A stretch of 56,695 nucleotides of DNA from positions 1 through 56,695 of the forward strand of contig JAPPMG010000008.1 of assembly GCA_028819215.1 (NCBI GenBank). The letters run 5' to 3'. Source of the stretch: Bryobacterales bacterium. GTDB taxonomy: Bacteria > Acidobacteriota > Terriglobia > Bryobacterales > UBA6623. Shown piece after piece: positions 1-9,107 of the stretch. The stretch's first letter is position 1. Each line of letters begins with the position of its first letter. The position numbers and the translations under genes are program-made. A model generated the notes under the pieces. It was given only the letters and a program-made list of their open reading frames with translations. It was not told the origin of the DNA and made no database searches.

Positions 1-310
1 TTGCCCTAACTTCTTCGCTGATCAGCCCCTAACTACGAACATTGAAAAGCCCTGCCCGCATCACCGCTCAGGGTATCCGTAGGTCGGGTCTCCTGACAAT
101 ACAAGAGCCCCGTACCTAGAGCCGAGGCAGCTCCGTGGCTCTACCGCGAATGCTCAGTTCACGCCTGCTCTCCCGCATGATGAGCAGCCGAATCCGCTTC
201 GCCAAGGCCGCACAGGGGTCGGCGAGCGCAAGCTGCCGGAGGCCCGCGAAGTCCAGTGGCAGGCCCGATCGCCGGCCGCAGCCGCCGATCCGTGCCAAAC
301 TCAAGCAGTC
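1..310. other. Upstream stretch without a recognised gene
   Basis: I see no gene here. The short open frames on both strands have no family resemblance. The 3' part presumably holds the promoter and leader of the AAA ATPase gene, but I could not pick out a convincing promoter. Confidence 0.4.
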
Positions 311-1909
311 GTGCGCAAGTTCAACCTGGAAGGCCCGGTCGAGGCGGACCGCCACTACTGCGTACCACCGCTCAGCCGGATCAACCTAGCCGAGATTCTC
401 GAACTCATCGACGACGGAAGGTACTTCGTCTTGCACGCACCAAGCCAGACAGGTAAGACCTCGACCTTGTTAGCCCTCCAAGCCCTCCTCAACGCGGAGG
501 GCAGGTACCGCTGCCTGTACGTCAACGTGGAAACGGGCCATACCGCCAGAGAAGACACCGCCCAAGCGATGCGCGCTGTACTCGGTCAGGTGGCCTCTAG
601 GTCTCGTTACATCCTAAGGGACGACTTCGTGGACAGGACGTGGCCGGAGTGCCTGCAAGAGGAGGGTCCCGACGGGGCCCTGAGCGAGACGCTAGTGCGC
701 TGGTCGGCCGCGCATCCGCAGCCGCTGGTGCTGCTGGTCGACGAGATCGACACCCTCGTCGGGGACACGCTGATCTCGGTGTTGCGGCAGTTGCGAGCGA
801 ACTATGACTGCCGCCCCCACCAATTCCCGCAGACCGTGATCTTGTGCGGGGTCCGTGACGTACGCGACCATCAGGTCTTTTCCAGCCGGGAAGGCACGCA
901 CGTCAAGGGCGGTAGCGCTTTCAACATCAAGGCCGAGTCGCTGCGCTTGGGCGACTTTTCGGAAGTCGAGATCCGGGAGTTGCTGGCGCAGCACACCGCC
1001 GAGCGCAGCCAGAGCTTCGAGCCCGGCGTCGTCGAGCACATCTGGGCACTCACCTGCGGCCAGCCCTGGCTGGTGAACGCGCTTGCCTATGAGGCTTGCT
1101 TCCGGGCCGAGAACGGTCGCGATCCGTCACGGCCAATCCGTGTCGAAGCCATCGACGAAGCCCGCGAGCAGCTCATTCGCAGACGCGTGACGCACCTCTA
1201 CCAATTTGCCACCGCGCTGGACGAGGAGCGAGTCCAGCGGGTAATCCTACCGATGCTCGGGGGCTCCGCAAACTGGGACTACTTGCCCTGCGACTTGGAA
1301 TACGTGCGTAACCTAGGCTTGGTGGCCGCCGAGGGTGCAGTGCGCATCGCGAACCCGATCTACGCCGAAGTGGTCCCGCGCGAGCTGACTTCCGTGCTGG
1401 AATCCGTGCTGCAGGCGCAAGTCGATCCGGCTTGGTATGTGCAAACCGACGGAAGCTTGGACTTGGAGGGGCTGCTGAGCGCATTCCAAGACTACTTCCG
1501 GGGGCACGCCGAGTTTTGGGTGGACCGTTACGGGCACGCGGAGGCGGGCCCGCAACTGATGCTGTATGCGTATCTGCACCGGGTGGTCAACGGCGGCGGC
1601 CAGGTCGGGTACGAGTACGCGGTCGGCCGCGGGCGCACTGACCTGTTGATTGAATGGCGTCAGACGGTGCGAGGGCAGGTGCAGACCCGCAAGTATGTCA
1701 TTGAGTGCAAGGTGCGTACGGCGAGAGTCGGCTTGGAGCGCCTGATCCGGGAGGGGCTGGAGCACACGGCCGCCTACATGGACAGGTGCGGGGCGGAAGC
1801 GGGCCACTTCGTGATTTTCGACCTGCGTCCGAGTGTGTCGTGGGACGAGCGGCTGTTCCGGAAGGACCCGGAGCCAAGCGAGAGTGCCGTGACAGTCTGG
1901 GGGCTGTAG
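311..1909 (+). CDS. AAA ATPase with C-terminal PD-(D/E)XK nuclease-like domain
   Basis: The N-terminal half is a P-loop NTPase: Walker A is APSQTGKTS with K49, and Walker B is LVLLVDEID with D144-E145. The C-terminal quarter carries a PD-(D/E)XK-like core: GRGRTDLLIEW with D444, a spacer strand, then YVIECKV with E465-x-K467. At 532 residues it resembles the bacterial 'AAA-like plus PD-(D/E)XK' proteins often annotated as hypothetical ATPases. Those are suspected of conflict or mobile-element roles, but this one is untested. The GTG start (V-R-K-F-N) matches how such proteins begin (xKFNxxGP). It stands alone, with 880 bp of gene-poor DNA downstream. The domain assignment is solid; any cellular role is inference. 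Confidence 0.85.
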   Translation: MRKFNLEGPVEADRHYCVPPLSRINLAEILELIDDGRYFVLHAPSQTGKTSTLLALQALLNAEGRYRCLYVNVETGHTAREDTAQAMRAVLGQVASRSRYILRDDFVDRTWPECLQEEGPDGALSETLVRWSAAHPQPLVLLVDEIDTLVGDTLISVLRQLRANYDCRPHQFPQTVILCGVRDVRDHQVFSSREGTHVKGGSAFNIKAESLRLGDFSEVEIRELLAQHTAERSQSFEPGVVEHIWALTCGQPWLVNALAYEACFRAENGRDPSRPIRVEAIDEAREQLIRRRVTHLYQFATALDEERVQRVILPMLGGSANWDYLPCDLEYVRNLGLVAAEGAVRIANPIYAEVVPRELTSVLESVLQAQVDPAWYVQTDGSLDLEGLLSAFQDYFRGHAEFWVDRYGHAEAGPQLMLYAYLHRVVNGGGQVGYEYAVGRGRTDLLIEWRQTVRGQVQTRKYVIECKVRTARVGLERLIREGLEHTAAYMDRCGAEAGHFVIFDLRPSVSWDERLFRKDPEPSESAVTVWGL

Positions 1910-2189
1910 CATCGGCTCCGACGCCTTTGCTGTTCTCACAACAGTCTGTGGGGCCAGATCGAGCCGAGCGAGGCGGCATCATCGCCGCTAGATCGCCACC
2001 CATCCGGGGACTAACCACTCGTTGCAGAGCGGCGACCTCAGCGCCAGGGCGCGAATCGCTACCTGTAGCCTAACCGCCCTTTCCCAAGACTCGGTCGAGT
2101 ACGCTCTCCCGAACGCATCCTTGCTCATCGTCTTGGGCTACCTTGTCCGCGGCCGCCCAAGAGACGAATCACCTGCCTGTCGAGCTATC

Positions 2190-2348
2190 TCAGCGTGCGC
2201 GGGAAACGTAGCCACCCCAGTTGGCATCGCTGTCGGTCTTGAAGTCGGTGGTCATGTCGATCGCTCCGTCGAAACGCGCTCTCGTCAGCTGCCTGTCCAC
2301 ATCCGAGAAGTGTTGCGAGGAGTCGGCGCCAAGCGTGATGTTGCCCAT
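2190..2348 (-). CDS. Possible 52-residue protein or gene remnant
   Basis: This ATG-initiated minus-strand frame encodes 52 residues with a natural-looking composition (begins MGNITLGADSSQHF, ends GGYVSRAR). It is open about ten codons upstream of the ATG before hitting a TGA. I recognise no family. It may be the tail of a decayed gene, because the 880-bp gap around it is otherwise empty. Evidence is composition only. Confidence 0.2.
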   Translation of the reverse strand: MGNITLGADSSQHFSDVDRQLTRARFDGAIDMTTDFKTDSDANWGGYVSRAR

Positions 2349-2737
2349 GCCGATCTTCTCACGAGTCTTGGATTCTCAATTGTTCGGTCCATATGGAGTG
2401 GCTCGACGGCGATGCCAGGCAGCGTCGGGCTGCGGGCCTGGGTAGATTCTTGGTCAGCACTGCCGGATTTGGGGTCGATTCCGCTCGTTCAGGCGGCCTG
2501 CCTGCTCGTTGGACACACGGATCCCGGCGAACTCTCGGAAACGCGACGAGGAGCGGATGGGCCGCGGCTAGCAGCGCAGGCCAGCCTTGACATCTCTAAC
2601 ATTGCGGGCTAGAGTTAGCCGGGCGTCGGAAGCAAGAGATTGCATGTGTGCATGTGAACTCTGGTGTATGCCAACCACGGCATGAATCGTCGACAAACGT
2701 TCCTTCGCTATGAGGGTTCCGCTCGTAGCGATGTCGA

Positions 2738-2790
2738 GCGATCCTTCATTCGATCGCTAGAATCCCAACGCCAACAGAAAGGAGTTCGCC
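2738..2790 (+). promoter_or_regulatory. Leader of TonB receptor 1: inverted repeat and strong RBS
   Basis: A perfect 7-bp inverted repeat (AGCGATC / GATCGCT, 8-base spacer) lies about 30 bases before the ATG. It is followed by AAAGGAG, six bases before ATG 2791. The repeat could be an operator; the ribosome binding site fixes the start. Confidence 0.4.
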
Positions 2791-5700
2791 ATGCAGAACC
2801 GATTCAGCGCTAGCCTCGCAGCTGCACTGCTGATCTTGTCCGCTCCCGTCCTGGCCCAACAGGATCAGGGGGTCATCACGGGAACGGTGTCCGATGCCAC
2901 CGGGGCGGTTGTCCCGGGCGCCATGGTCACCATCCAGGAAATGAACACTGGAATCACGGTTGAGAAACAGGCGAACGCCAGGGGCACCTATGTTTCGGGA
3001 CCGCTCAAGGTGGGGATGTACGAGATCTCAGTGGCAACCGACGGCTTCAAGACGGCCGTCCGAACCGGCGTGGAGATTCACGCAGGAGACCGTATTGGCC
3101 TGAATTTCACTCTGGAAATCGGGAACTTGGTCGAGGTGGTCGAGGTGACCGGAGCGACGCCGTTGCTACAGACCGAGTCCGCGACGTTGGACTACACCGT
3201 CGAGCGCCAGCAGATCGAGGATTTGCCGATCAGCGGCCGCAACTATCAGTCGCTCGCCCAGCTGACGGCCGGTGTGGTTCCCGAGATCGGCGGGCGCGAC
3301 CGCGGGCCACTGGGCGACGCGCGGCTTGGCGGCGGATTCTTGAGCCACGGCCAGCAGGCCGGCCAGAACAACTTCCTGATCGACGGCATCGACAATAACT
3401 CGACGATCATGGGCCAGCAAGACCGCAAGGCGCAGGCGATGATTCCATCGATGGATGCCGTTCAGGAATTCAAGATCCAAACCAGCAACTACTCGGCCGA
3501 GTACGGCCGCAACGCCGGAGCGGTGGTCAACGTGACGATTCGAGGCGGCACGAACGAGTTTCGCGGCAGCGCTTACGAGTTCATGCGCAACGACTTCTTC
3601 GATGCCCGCGAAGCCTTCGCGCGCAACGACCGCGACGGCGACGGAAAGGCCGATCCCGAGGTCTTGCGCCAGAACCAGTTCGGTGCCACCTTCGGCGGGC
3701 CGATCCAGAAGAACAAGGCTTTCTTCTTCGCCAGTTGGGAAGCTTGGAAGCTGCGCAAGTCGCAGTCGGACATCGTGATCGTGCCGACCCAGGCCGAACG
3801 CTTGGGCGATTTCAGCCAGACTGCGAATCTGGGTGACCTGAAGGACCCCCTCGGAGGCGTTTTCCCGAACAAGGCGATCCCATCGGAGCGGTTCGATTCA
3901 TCGTTCGAGCAGCTGGTCGAGTTGTACCCCAGCCCGAACTTTGCCGACAACACCCGGCGGAACTTCGTCAACAATCCGCCCTGGGCGACCGACCGGGATC
4001 AGCTCGATTTCCGCTACGATCACACCATTTCGGCCAACGACAACTTCTTCGTACGCTACAGCCATTACCGCTACAACAATCTTCGCGCTGCCCCGCTGCC
4101 GGGGATCGCCAGGGGCGGGGTCGGTAACGACCGCGGCTTGGACGACAACGACGGCGACCACCTGGCCGCTTCCTGGACGCACGTCTTCTCGCCCAACCTC
4201 ATCAATGAAGTGCGCATGGGCTACAAATGGCTGAAGGTCAACAAGGTTCAACAGGCCCCTCCGCAATCGGAGCTCAACGCCCAGTTCGGGCTCAACGGTC
4301 TCAACGAAGATCCCTCGATCCTAGGACTGCCGCGCATTCAGCTGACCGGAGGCTTGTCCCACCTAGGTCTCGGCGGCAGCCCCAACCTGCCGAACGGCAA
4401 GATCAGCCAGACCTGGCAGTTCATCGACAACCTCACCGTCATTCGGGGCAACCACAGCCTGAAGATGGGGGCCGATTTACGCCACGACTTCGCCGACATC
4501 CTGGGCTCTCAGCAGGCGACCGGAACGTTTCGGTTCAACGGCCGCTACACAGGCATCGCGCTCGGCGACGGCCTGCTCGGCTGGGTCGATCGGGGCAGCT
4601 CGGGAACGACGATCGACGCGGATATGACGTTCGACAGTTACATGTTCTACTTCCAGGATGATTGGAAGGTCACTCCGACATTCACTCTGAACCTGGGTGT
4701 GCGCTACGAGTTGACGACGCCTTACATCGAGCAGCAAGACCGCATGAACCGGGTCGAGTTCGGCCCCGGTTCAGAATCTGGCCGAATCATCCGCGCCGGG
4801 GAACTCGGCGACAGCATTGCGGATCGGGCGCTGATCGGCTTCGACATGAACAATTTGGCCCCGCGCATCGGCTTCGCCTGGCAGCCCGGCCCCAATTGGA
4901 CGATCCGCTCGAGCGGCGGCGTCTTCTACGGCGGCTCGCAGGGCTTGGGGGCCAGCGCGCGCATGCTGCGCAACTTCCCGTTCGTGGCTGCCGTCAACGC
5001 TCGCGGCAGCCGGTCCGCCCCCGTCTTCTTACTACAGGACGGCTTCCCGCACGACTTTCTGGGCGATCTGAATGCTCCCGTCACCTCGGTGGACGATCTG
5101 CCGAACAACTCGGTGATGCGCACCTGGTCGAAGGATTTCCCGCTGCCGCTGGTGTACCAGTGGAACATCAGCGTGCAGCGTCAGCTGAACGAATCGATGG
5201 CGTTGACGACGGCATACGTGGGCTCGTCTTCGCAGAACATCCAGTTCGCCTACAACATCAATGCGCCGGGGATCGGCCCATCGAACACCGAACGCCAGCG
5301 CCGGCCGTTCTTCCCGTCGCTGAACGGGCTCACGTACCGCACGCCCGGGGCGCACGCCTCCTATCACGGACTCGAATCCACCCTGACGAAGCGCTTTTCG
5401 AAGGGGTTCACCTTCACCAGCGCCTATACCTGGTCGCGCGCGATGAGCCAGACGCAGGAGCTGTTCGTCTCCGGCGATAACGGAGGCCCGCAAGATCTGA
5501 CTTGCTTCGCCTGCGAGCGCGGACCTTCCTCCAACGACACCAATCACCGCTGGGTGAACAGCTATATCGTGAACCTGCCGTTCGGCAACGGGAAGAGGTA
5601 CCTGAATCGCGGCGGTTTGCTCAATGCCATCTTCGGCGGTTGGCAGATGACCGGGATCCTCAGCATGCAGTCAGGTCAGTATTACGACCTGACGCTGGCC

Positions 5701-6093
5701 AACGCGACCGCGAATCTCGGCACCAACGGTGTGGGCGCCTGGCGTCCAAACGTCATCGGCAACCACCGGCTGAGCAATCCGACGCCCGATTTGTGGCTGA
5801 ACCCGGAAGCGTTCGAAATTCCGTTGGACGCCAACGGCAACCCGACGTTCGGGAACTTGGGACGCAATTCCCTTCAGGAAGACGGCATCTTCAACTGGGA
5901 CGTCGGCCTGATGAAGAATTTCCGAGTGACAGAGCGGGTTGGTTTGCAATTTCGGTGGGAGGCCTTCAACGTCACTAACCATCCGTCGTACGGGACTCCG
6001 AACACGAACCTCTCGAGCCCGGATGTCGGGAAGATCACCAGCACGCTGGGTCTGGCCCGCCAGCAGCAACTCGGAATGCGCGTGACCTTCTAA
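2791..6093 (+). CDS. TonB-dependent receptor with carboxypeptidase-regulatory domain (Oar-like)
   Basis: An outer-membrane receptor of 1100 residues. Residues 1-22 form a signal peptide ending near VLAQQ. Residues about 27-110 are a carboxypeptidase regulatory-like beta-sandwich (GVITGTVSDATGAVVPGA). A plug follows (DLPISGRNYQSLAQL, NNFLIDGIDNN), then a long beta-barrel with aromatic strands ending in a C-terminal phenylalanine. This architecture is strongly expanded in Acidobacteriota, where such proteins are assumed to import oligosaccharides, peptides or metal chelates. The substrate cannot be read from sequence. Start supported by AAAGGAG. It is monocistronic, followed at once by a hairpin. 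A second receptor of the same class lies at 33668-36916. Confidence 0.93.
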   Translation: MQNRFSASLAAALLILSAPVLAQQDQGVITGTVSDATGAVVPGAMVTIQEMNTGITVEKQANARGTYVSGPLKVGMYEISVATDGFKTAVRTGVEIHAGDRIGLNFTLEIGNLVEVVEVTGATPLLQTESATLDYTVERQQIEDLPISGRNYQSLAQLTAGVVPEIGGRDRGPLGDARLGGGFLSHGQQAGQNNFLIDGIDNNSTIMGQQDRKAQAMIPSMDAVQEFKIQTSNYSAEYGRNAGAVVNVTIRGGTNEFRGSAYEFMRNDFFDAREAFARNDRDGDGKADPEVLRQNQFGATFGGPIQKNKAFFFASWEAWKLRKSQSDIVIVPTQAERLGDFSQTANLGDLKDPLGGVFPNKAIPSERFDSSFEQLVELYPSPNFADNTRRNFVNNPPWATDRDQLDFRYDHTISANDNFFVRYSHYRYNNLRAAPLPGIARGGVGNDRGLDDNDGDHLAASWTHVFSPNLINEVRMGYKWLKVNKVQQAPPQSELNAQFGLNGLNEDPSILGLPRIQLTGGLSHLGLGGSPNLPNGKISQTWQFIDNLTVIRGNHSLKMGADLRHDFADILGSQQATGTFRFNGRYTGIALGDGLLGWVDRGSSGTTIDADMTFDSYMFYFQDDWKVTPTFTLNLGVRYELTTPYIEQQDRMNRVEFGPGSESGRIIRAGELGDSIADRALIGFDMNNLAPRIGFAWQPGPNWTIRSSGGVFYGGSQGLGASARMLRNFPFVAAVNARGSRSAPVFLLQDGFPHDFLGDLNAPVTSVDDLPNNSVMRTWSKDFPLPLVYQWNISVQRQLNESMALTTAYVGSSSQNIQFAYNINAPGIGPSNTERQRRPFFPSLNGLTYRTPGAHASYHGLESTLTKRFSKGFTFTSAYTWSRAMSQTQELFVSGDNGGPQDLTCFACERGPSSNDTNHRWVNSYIVNLPFGNGKRYLNRGGLLNAIFGGWQMTGILSMQSGQYYDLTLANATANLGTNGVGAWRPNVIGNHRLSNPTPDLWLNPEAFEIPLDANGNPTFGNLGRNSLQEDGIFNWDVGLMKNFRVTERVGLQFRWEAFNVTNHPSYGTPNTNLSSPDVGKITSTLGLARQQQLGMRVTF

Positions 6094-6138
6094 CCCGACC
6101 TTCTCGTGCTCCTTTCCACGGCGCACGAGAAATCCGGG
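6094..6138 (+). terminator. Stem-loop after TonB receptor 1
   Basis: Directly after the stop codon there is a perfect 9-bp inverted repeat, TTCTCGTGC (6101-6109) and GCACGAGAA (6123-6131), with a 13-base loop. CCCG/CGGG extends the base of the stem. There is no strong T tract, so this is a likely but not certain intrinsic terminator. Confidence 0.55.
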
Positions 6139-6317
6139 CTAACCGTTCGTTGGACCGCGGGTGCCATTGACGTCCCATGAGTCCGTAGTGGCCTGAAATC
6201 ACGTTGAGGCCGTTATTCCGGGCCCTGATCTTCAGGTGGTGCTCGGGAGGGTAGCTGTCCGGGGTATCGCTGATACGGATCTCGGTCACCGTCCGTTGTC
6301 GCGCGTTGCCCCGTGTA

Positions 6318-6746
6318 TCAGGCCGAGCGAGTTTCGATTACGAGCCCCCGGCCGACCGCTCGCAGGGCGTGGGCGAGATGGCCGATGCGCGAGTTGTTGC
6401 CCAGGTCGGTCAGACGGCCCACCGCCGCCGCAGACAGGCCCAGCCGTTCGGCGAGGGCCCGCTTGCTGACGCCCTGCATCCGCATCGCCGTGTACAGCTC
6501 CAGCTTGGCCGCCGTCACCGGGTCCACGGCGACGACCTCCTGACCGTCCAATGCCGCGCCCGGGACCGGGATGGTCTTGCGGAGACTCACGTACATCGAA
6601 AGGGCCGTCGCCAGCGCGTCCCCGGCCAGCTCCAGCGCCTCGGCGCGGTCGTCAGCCCCGGTATTGGCTCCGGGCACGTCCGGGAAGGAAACGACGAACG
6701 CGCCGTCCTCGTCCCGTTCGATCCTGCATGGATAGGCGTATCGCAT
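6318..6746 (-). CDS. hicB: HicB-family antitoxin with C-terminal helix-turn-helix
   Basis: A 142-residue protein. Residues 1-65 match the HicB partial RNase-H-like fold (MRYAYPCRIERDEDGAFVV, FPDVPGANTGADDRAEA). Residues about 85-140 form a lambda-repressor-type HTH (KRALAERLGLSAAAVGRL). HicB antitoxins neutralise the HicA mRNA interferase and repress their own promoter. The start is fixed by GGAGGAC eight bases before the ATG, and it lies one base after the stop of the upstream partner frame, as in coupled hicAB operons. The antitoxin looks complete while the partner does not. A longer open frame upstream to 6938 is a read-through artefact. Confidence 0.9.
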   Translation of the reverse strand: MRYAYPCRIERDEDGAFVVSFPDVPGANTGADDRAEALELAGDALATALSMYVSLRKTIPVPGAALDGQEVVAVDPVTAAKLELYTAMRMQGVSKRALAERLGLSAAAVGRLTDLGNNSRIGHLAHALRAVGRGLVIETRSA

Positions 6747-6747
6747 T

Positions 6748-7161
6748 TCAGAAGTCCTCCTTCTCGATCCCGAGGTCCCGGAGCATGTTCCGCAACAGGC
6801 CCTTGCTGAGTTCCGACCTAGCATGCATCCATTCTTCAAACGGCCGTTCACCGAGTTCGATGCGCCACAGTGCATCGTCAATGCCTGCAGTCGACGAACC
6901 CTCGTCGTTCGAGGTGCAAGCGGTGGGGATGATCCCATCTGTGATGAGCCCGAGCAGTGCTGGGCGGTTGTCAGCCACCAACTGGCCGACTTGCTCAGCT
7001 ACCTCGATCACACGTTCCTCAGGAAATTCACCCATGCTTGTTCCTTGCTCAGGGCGATACCGGAACCGGGGGATCCCGCTTTCCACTAGCCAATTCTTCA
7101 GATCGTCAACAGAGCTTCCGACTCCAGCTTGACCCGATAAGCGGCCGACACGTCTGAACAC
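6748..7161 (-). pseudogene. Chimeric reading frame ending in a HicA-like C-terminus
   Basis: The frame ends one base before hicB. Its last 25 or so residues (HARSELSKGLLRNMLRDLG, then IEKEDF) match the end of HicA toxins (pattern H-x-x-x-E-L-x-K-G-x-L-R-x-I-L-R-D-x-G). The part ahead of that does not look like HicA. It lacks the N-terminal double-stranded-RNA-binding-like fold and the catalytic SHHxF/Y histidine region, and carries unrelated sequence (EERVIEVAEQVGQLV). I read it as a HicA gene whose 5' part was replaced. Possible starts are GTG 7161 or ATG 7035 (preceded by AAGGAA). It could instead be an unknown full-length partner of HicB. Confidence 0.55.
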
Positions 7162-7338
7162 TTAGTCGAGTCTCCGACCCGTCGCGTTCGTGTTTAGCCA
7201 TGCGCTCGCAGGTTGGGTTGAAGGTCAGTCCCTTCTCGTCTCGCTCTGAATGCGCCGCGAAGTGAGACTCTTGGCTGCAGATAAGATTTCCCTGAGGAAA
7301 AGCGTAATCAGACCGCCCAAGCCCAGTGGTACGCCTTG

Positions 7339-7749
7339 CTATTCATAACCCAGATAGAATCCGAAGCCTCCTAGGCAGATTACCGCCAACGAAATTACGG
7401 TAGCGGCATTGATCCGGTGTTTGCTAATCGATGCCGTTTCTTCCGATTGCTTGGATCGGATTGATTGCTCCTTCTCGGCAAGCGACAGGATTCTGTCGGC
7501 TGCGCCAGGCAGGACCTCTTCGTACCCCTTGAATTCAGAGGCAGGCGGCAATGGCCCGGCATACGAGAAGCTGCGTTCCACAGAGACTATCTCGAGCTGC
7601 TTTAGACGGGCCGCGACTTCCGGCGGAGTCTCCGGCCTTAGCCATTGCTCCAACCCATCATGGCGGCTGACCTGATCCGTAGGGTCCCGCCTTGGCTCCA
7701 GCTCATTAGAACTGGTGCTGTCTTGGCCCTCCTTGACCTCTTCGCTCAT
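7339..7749 (-). CDS. DUF2335-family small membrane protein
   Basis: A 136-residue protein with the DUF2335 signature: SGPLPPxxxxxxYEEVLPGAADRIL-type sequence is seen as YAGPLPPASEFKGYEEVLPG, then ADRILSLAEKEQSIR. One C-terminal hydrophobic segment follows (AATVISLAVICLGGFGFYL). The charged N-terminal 70 residues are probably cytoplasmic. The family is widespread in mobile and accessory regions and has no assigned function. It follows a hypothetical gene on the same strand with a 57-bp gap, so the two may be co-transcribed. Confidence 0.85.
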   Translation of the reverse strand: MSEEVKEGQDSTSSNELEPRRDPTDQVSRHDGLEQWLRPETPPEVAARLKQLEIVSVERSFSYAGPLPPASEFKGYEEVLPGAADRILSLAEKEQSIRSKQSEETASISKHRINAATVISLAVICLGGFGFYLGYE

Positions 7750-7806
7750 TCGCCTCAGCCTCGCCTCGACTTCAGGGGAACTTAGTCGTCGTTTCCTACA
7801 TCAAGG

Positions 7807-8148
7807 TCAATCTGGATTCACTTCGGATGGCATCACGCTTCGCATGTAAGAACCAACCCGCTCCCAATCCTGCGCTAGTGCATCCCATCCAGTTGGAGGC
7901 ATCGACGTTTCCACTCCCATTGGTGTGCAGTGGATTAGGATCATTTCGTCGACAAGGCTCGGGGGATCGTATTCCATGGTTCTACGTGACACACCGCGCT
8001 GGTAGCGGAGCGACCGTGAAATAGCGATCATGCGGTCGAGAATCTGGACCAAGTCGTCATGCTCTTCCTTCTGGAGCTCCGCGCTGGCGACGGCGTTGGC
8101 CCTCTCGGTGTGGAGCACGGGCGTCATTTCCGCTTTCTCTCTGTTCAT
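7807..8148 (-). CDS. Hypothetical protein, 113 residues, upstream of the DUF2335 gene
   Basis: An ATG-initiated soluble protein with no signal peptide or membrane segment. The N-terminal half is helical and charged (EHDDLVQILDRMIAISRSL). A central D-P-P-S-L-V-D-E motif is followed by a Pro-rich turn and Trp-containing end. I do not recognise a family. Same strand as the DUF2335 gene, 57 bp apart, which supports a two-gene unit. The reading is based on composition and spacing. Confidence 0.5.
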   Translation of the reverse strand: MNREKAEMTPVLHTERANAVASAELQKEEHDDLVQILDRMIAISRSLRYQRGVSRRTMEYDPPSLVDEMILIHCTPMGVETSMPPTGWDALAQDWERVGSYMRSVMPSEVNPD

Positions 8149-8539
8149 AAGCTTCGCTTGACTTATGCTACTTCAATACACTATAGCCTAGCCGCAGGCT
8201 CCCCTGACGGTGCGCAACTGGTTCTTTATTCCGCGCATAGCTCCAGGCAGAAGAAGCTAATTGAGGGCTTGGTCGCACGGGCGCGGCCAATTGTCAGACG
8301 GCACGACCAGCACCGAGGTGCGGTGCGTCTAGGCCTTTCATGGATGGAACGGTCGTTCTAGAGTGACCCGCAGCCCCGGCGAAGTGGCATCTGCTTCCAC
8401 GGCTGCTCTGCCTAAGCGGGAGCACTGAAATCACTAGTGGCATCAAGTCCAGGTTGCCCACTGCTGGATAAGAATGGGGAGTCAACAGCAGATCGTGCAA
8501 ACGAGTCGCGGGAGTCGATCGGCGTGCTAGCCTCAGGGC
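8149..8539. other. Intergenic stretch, no gene seen
   Basis: About 390 bases with only short shadow frames. It separates the minus-strand pair from the plus-strand tiny membrane gene. Confidence 0.4.
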
Positions 8540-8713
8540 ATGAGCGCCGAGCTCATCGGCATCTTGGGCGTCGGGGTGGCGCAGCTGAGCATGGGAGTGG
8601 CGCTGGGCGCGCTGATCTTGGCCGGGTGGCGAGAGACGGCCCAGCGGTTAGCCGACATGGACAGGCGGCTGGTCCGACTGGAGGGCCTACTAAGGGGACT
8701 GGGCCTGTCTTGA
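8540..8713 (+). CDS. Tiny membrane protein with MSxELIGILGVG start (copy 1)
   Basis: A 57-residue protein. An N-terminal MSAELIGILGVG leads into one membrane helix (about residues 5-29). A short amphipathic tail with the motif DMDRRLVRLEGLL (about 40-51) is probably a coiled-coil stub. The same pattern recurs at 19277-19462 (MSPELIGILGVG, then DVDRRLARLEGL), which argues that both are real genes despite their size. Proteins of this look occur widely in bacterial genomes as unnamed short ORFs. Function unknown. The ATG follows a weak CAGGGC. Confidence 0.7.
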   Translation: MSAELIGILGVGVAQLSMGVALGALILAGWRETAQRLADMDRRLVRLEGLLRGLGLS

Positions 8714-9107
8714 CGGGCCAGTCCGGCGGCTGGCGACTGACGCAGCCCGGGGAACCCCGAGAGGCTTCCCCTGCGTGGCCACGTGTATAGCCGGTTAGTG
8801 AACCTCTGGTTGCGCCATATCGCGGGCGGTTACCAGGGTGCTGCGGTCGGCAGCCCGTAGTCGAAGCACAGCGTACCCGGATAGCGCGGGCAGAAGTCCT
8901 CCACGCCCGTTTCGAATAGCTCTTGGGACGCGCGCGTGGCGGCCGAGGTCTTTCCATGGGCGCGTCGGGCGGGCCTCCAGCGCCACCGGTCCAGCTCCCA
9001 AGCCGCCACGAAGGCCTTTCGAGCGCGACGCCAATCTGCTCCGGGGAGCCCGGGTCGTGAGCGCTATTCCTGGTCGACAACGTGCGACCATTGAAACTGC
9101 TGCCAAG

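Larger units (their letters stand above)
1910..2790. other. Gene-poor stretch between the AAA ATPase and TonB receptor 1
   Basis: No convincing long gene. One short minus-strand frame (2190-2348) has a protein-like composition and is listed separately. The last 50 bases hold the receptor leader, with an inverted repeat (AGCGATC at 2738-2744, GATCGCT at 2753-2759) and a strong ribosome binding site. Confidence 0.4.

Noticed and set aside
2022..2612. 196-codon plus-strand frame in the gap before TonB receptor 1
   Set aside because: No ribosome binding site, odd composition and no recognisable motif; considered a shadow.
8830..9009. Minus-strand frame without ATG reading ELFETGVEDFCPRYPGTLCF
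   Set aside because: It looks protein-like but has only an internal GTG and no family I recognise; at most the tail of a decayed gene.
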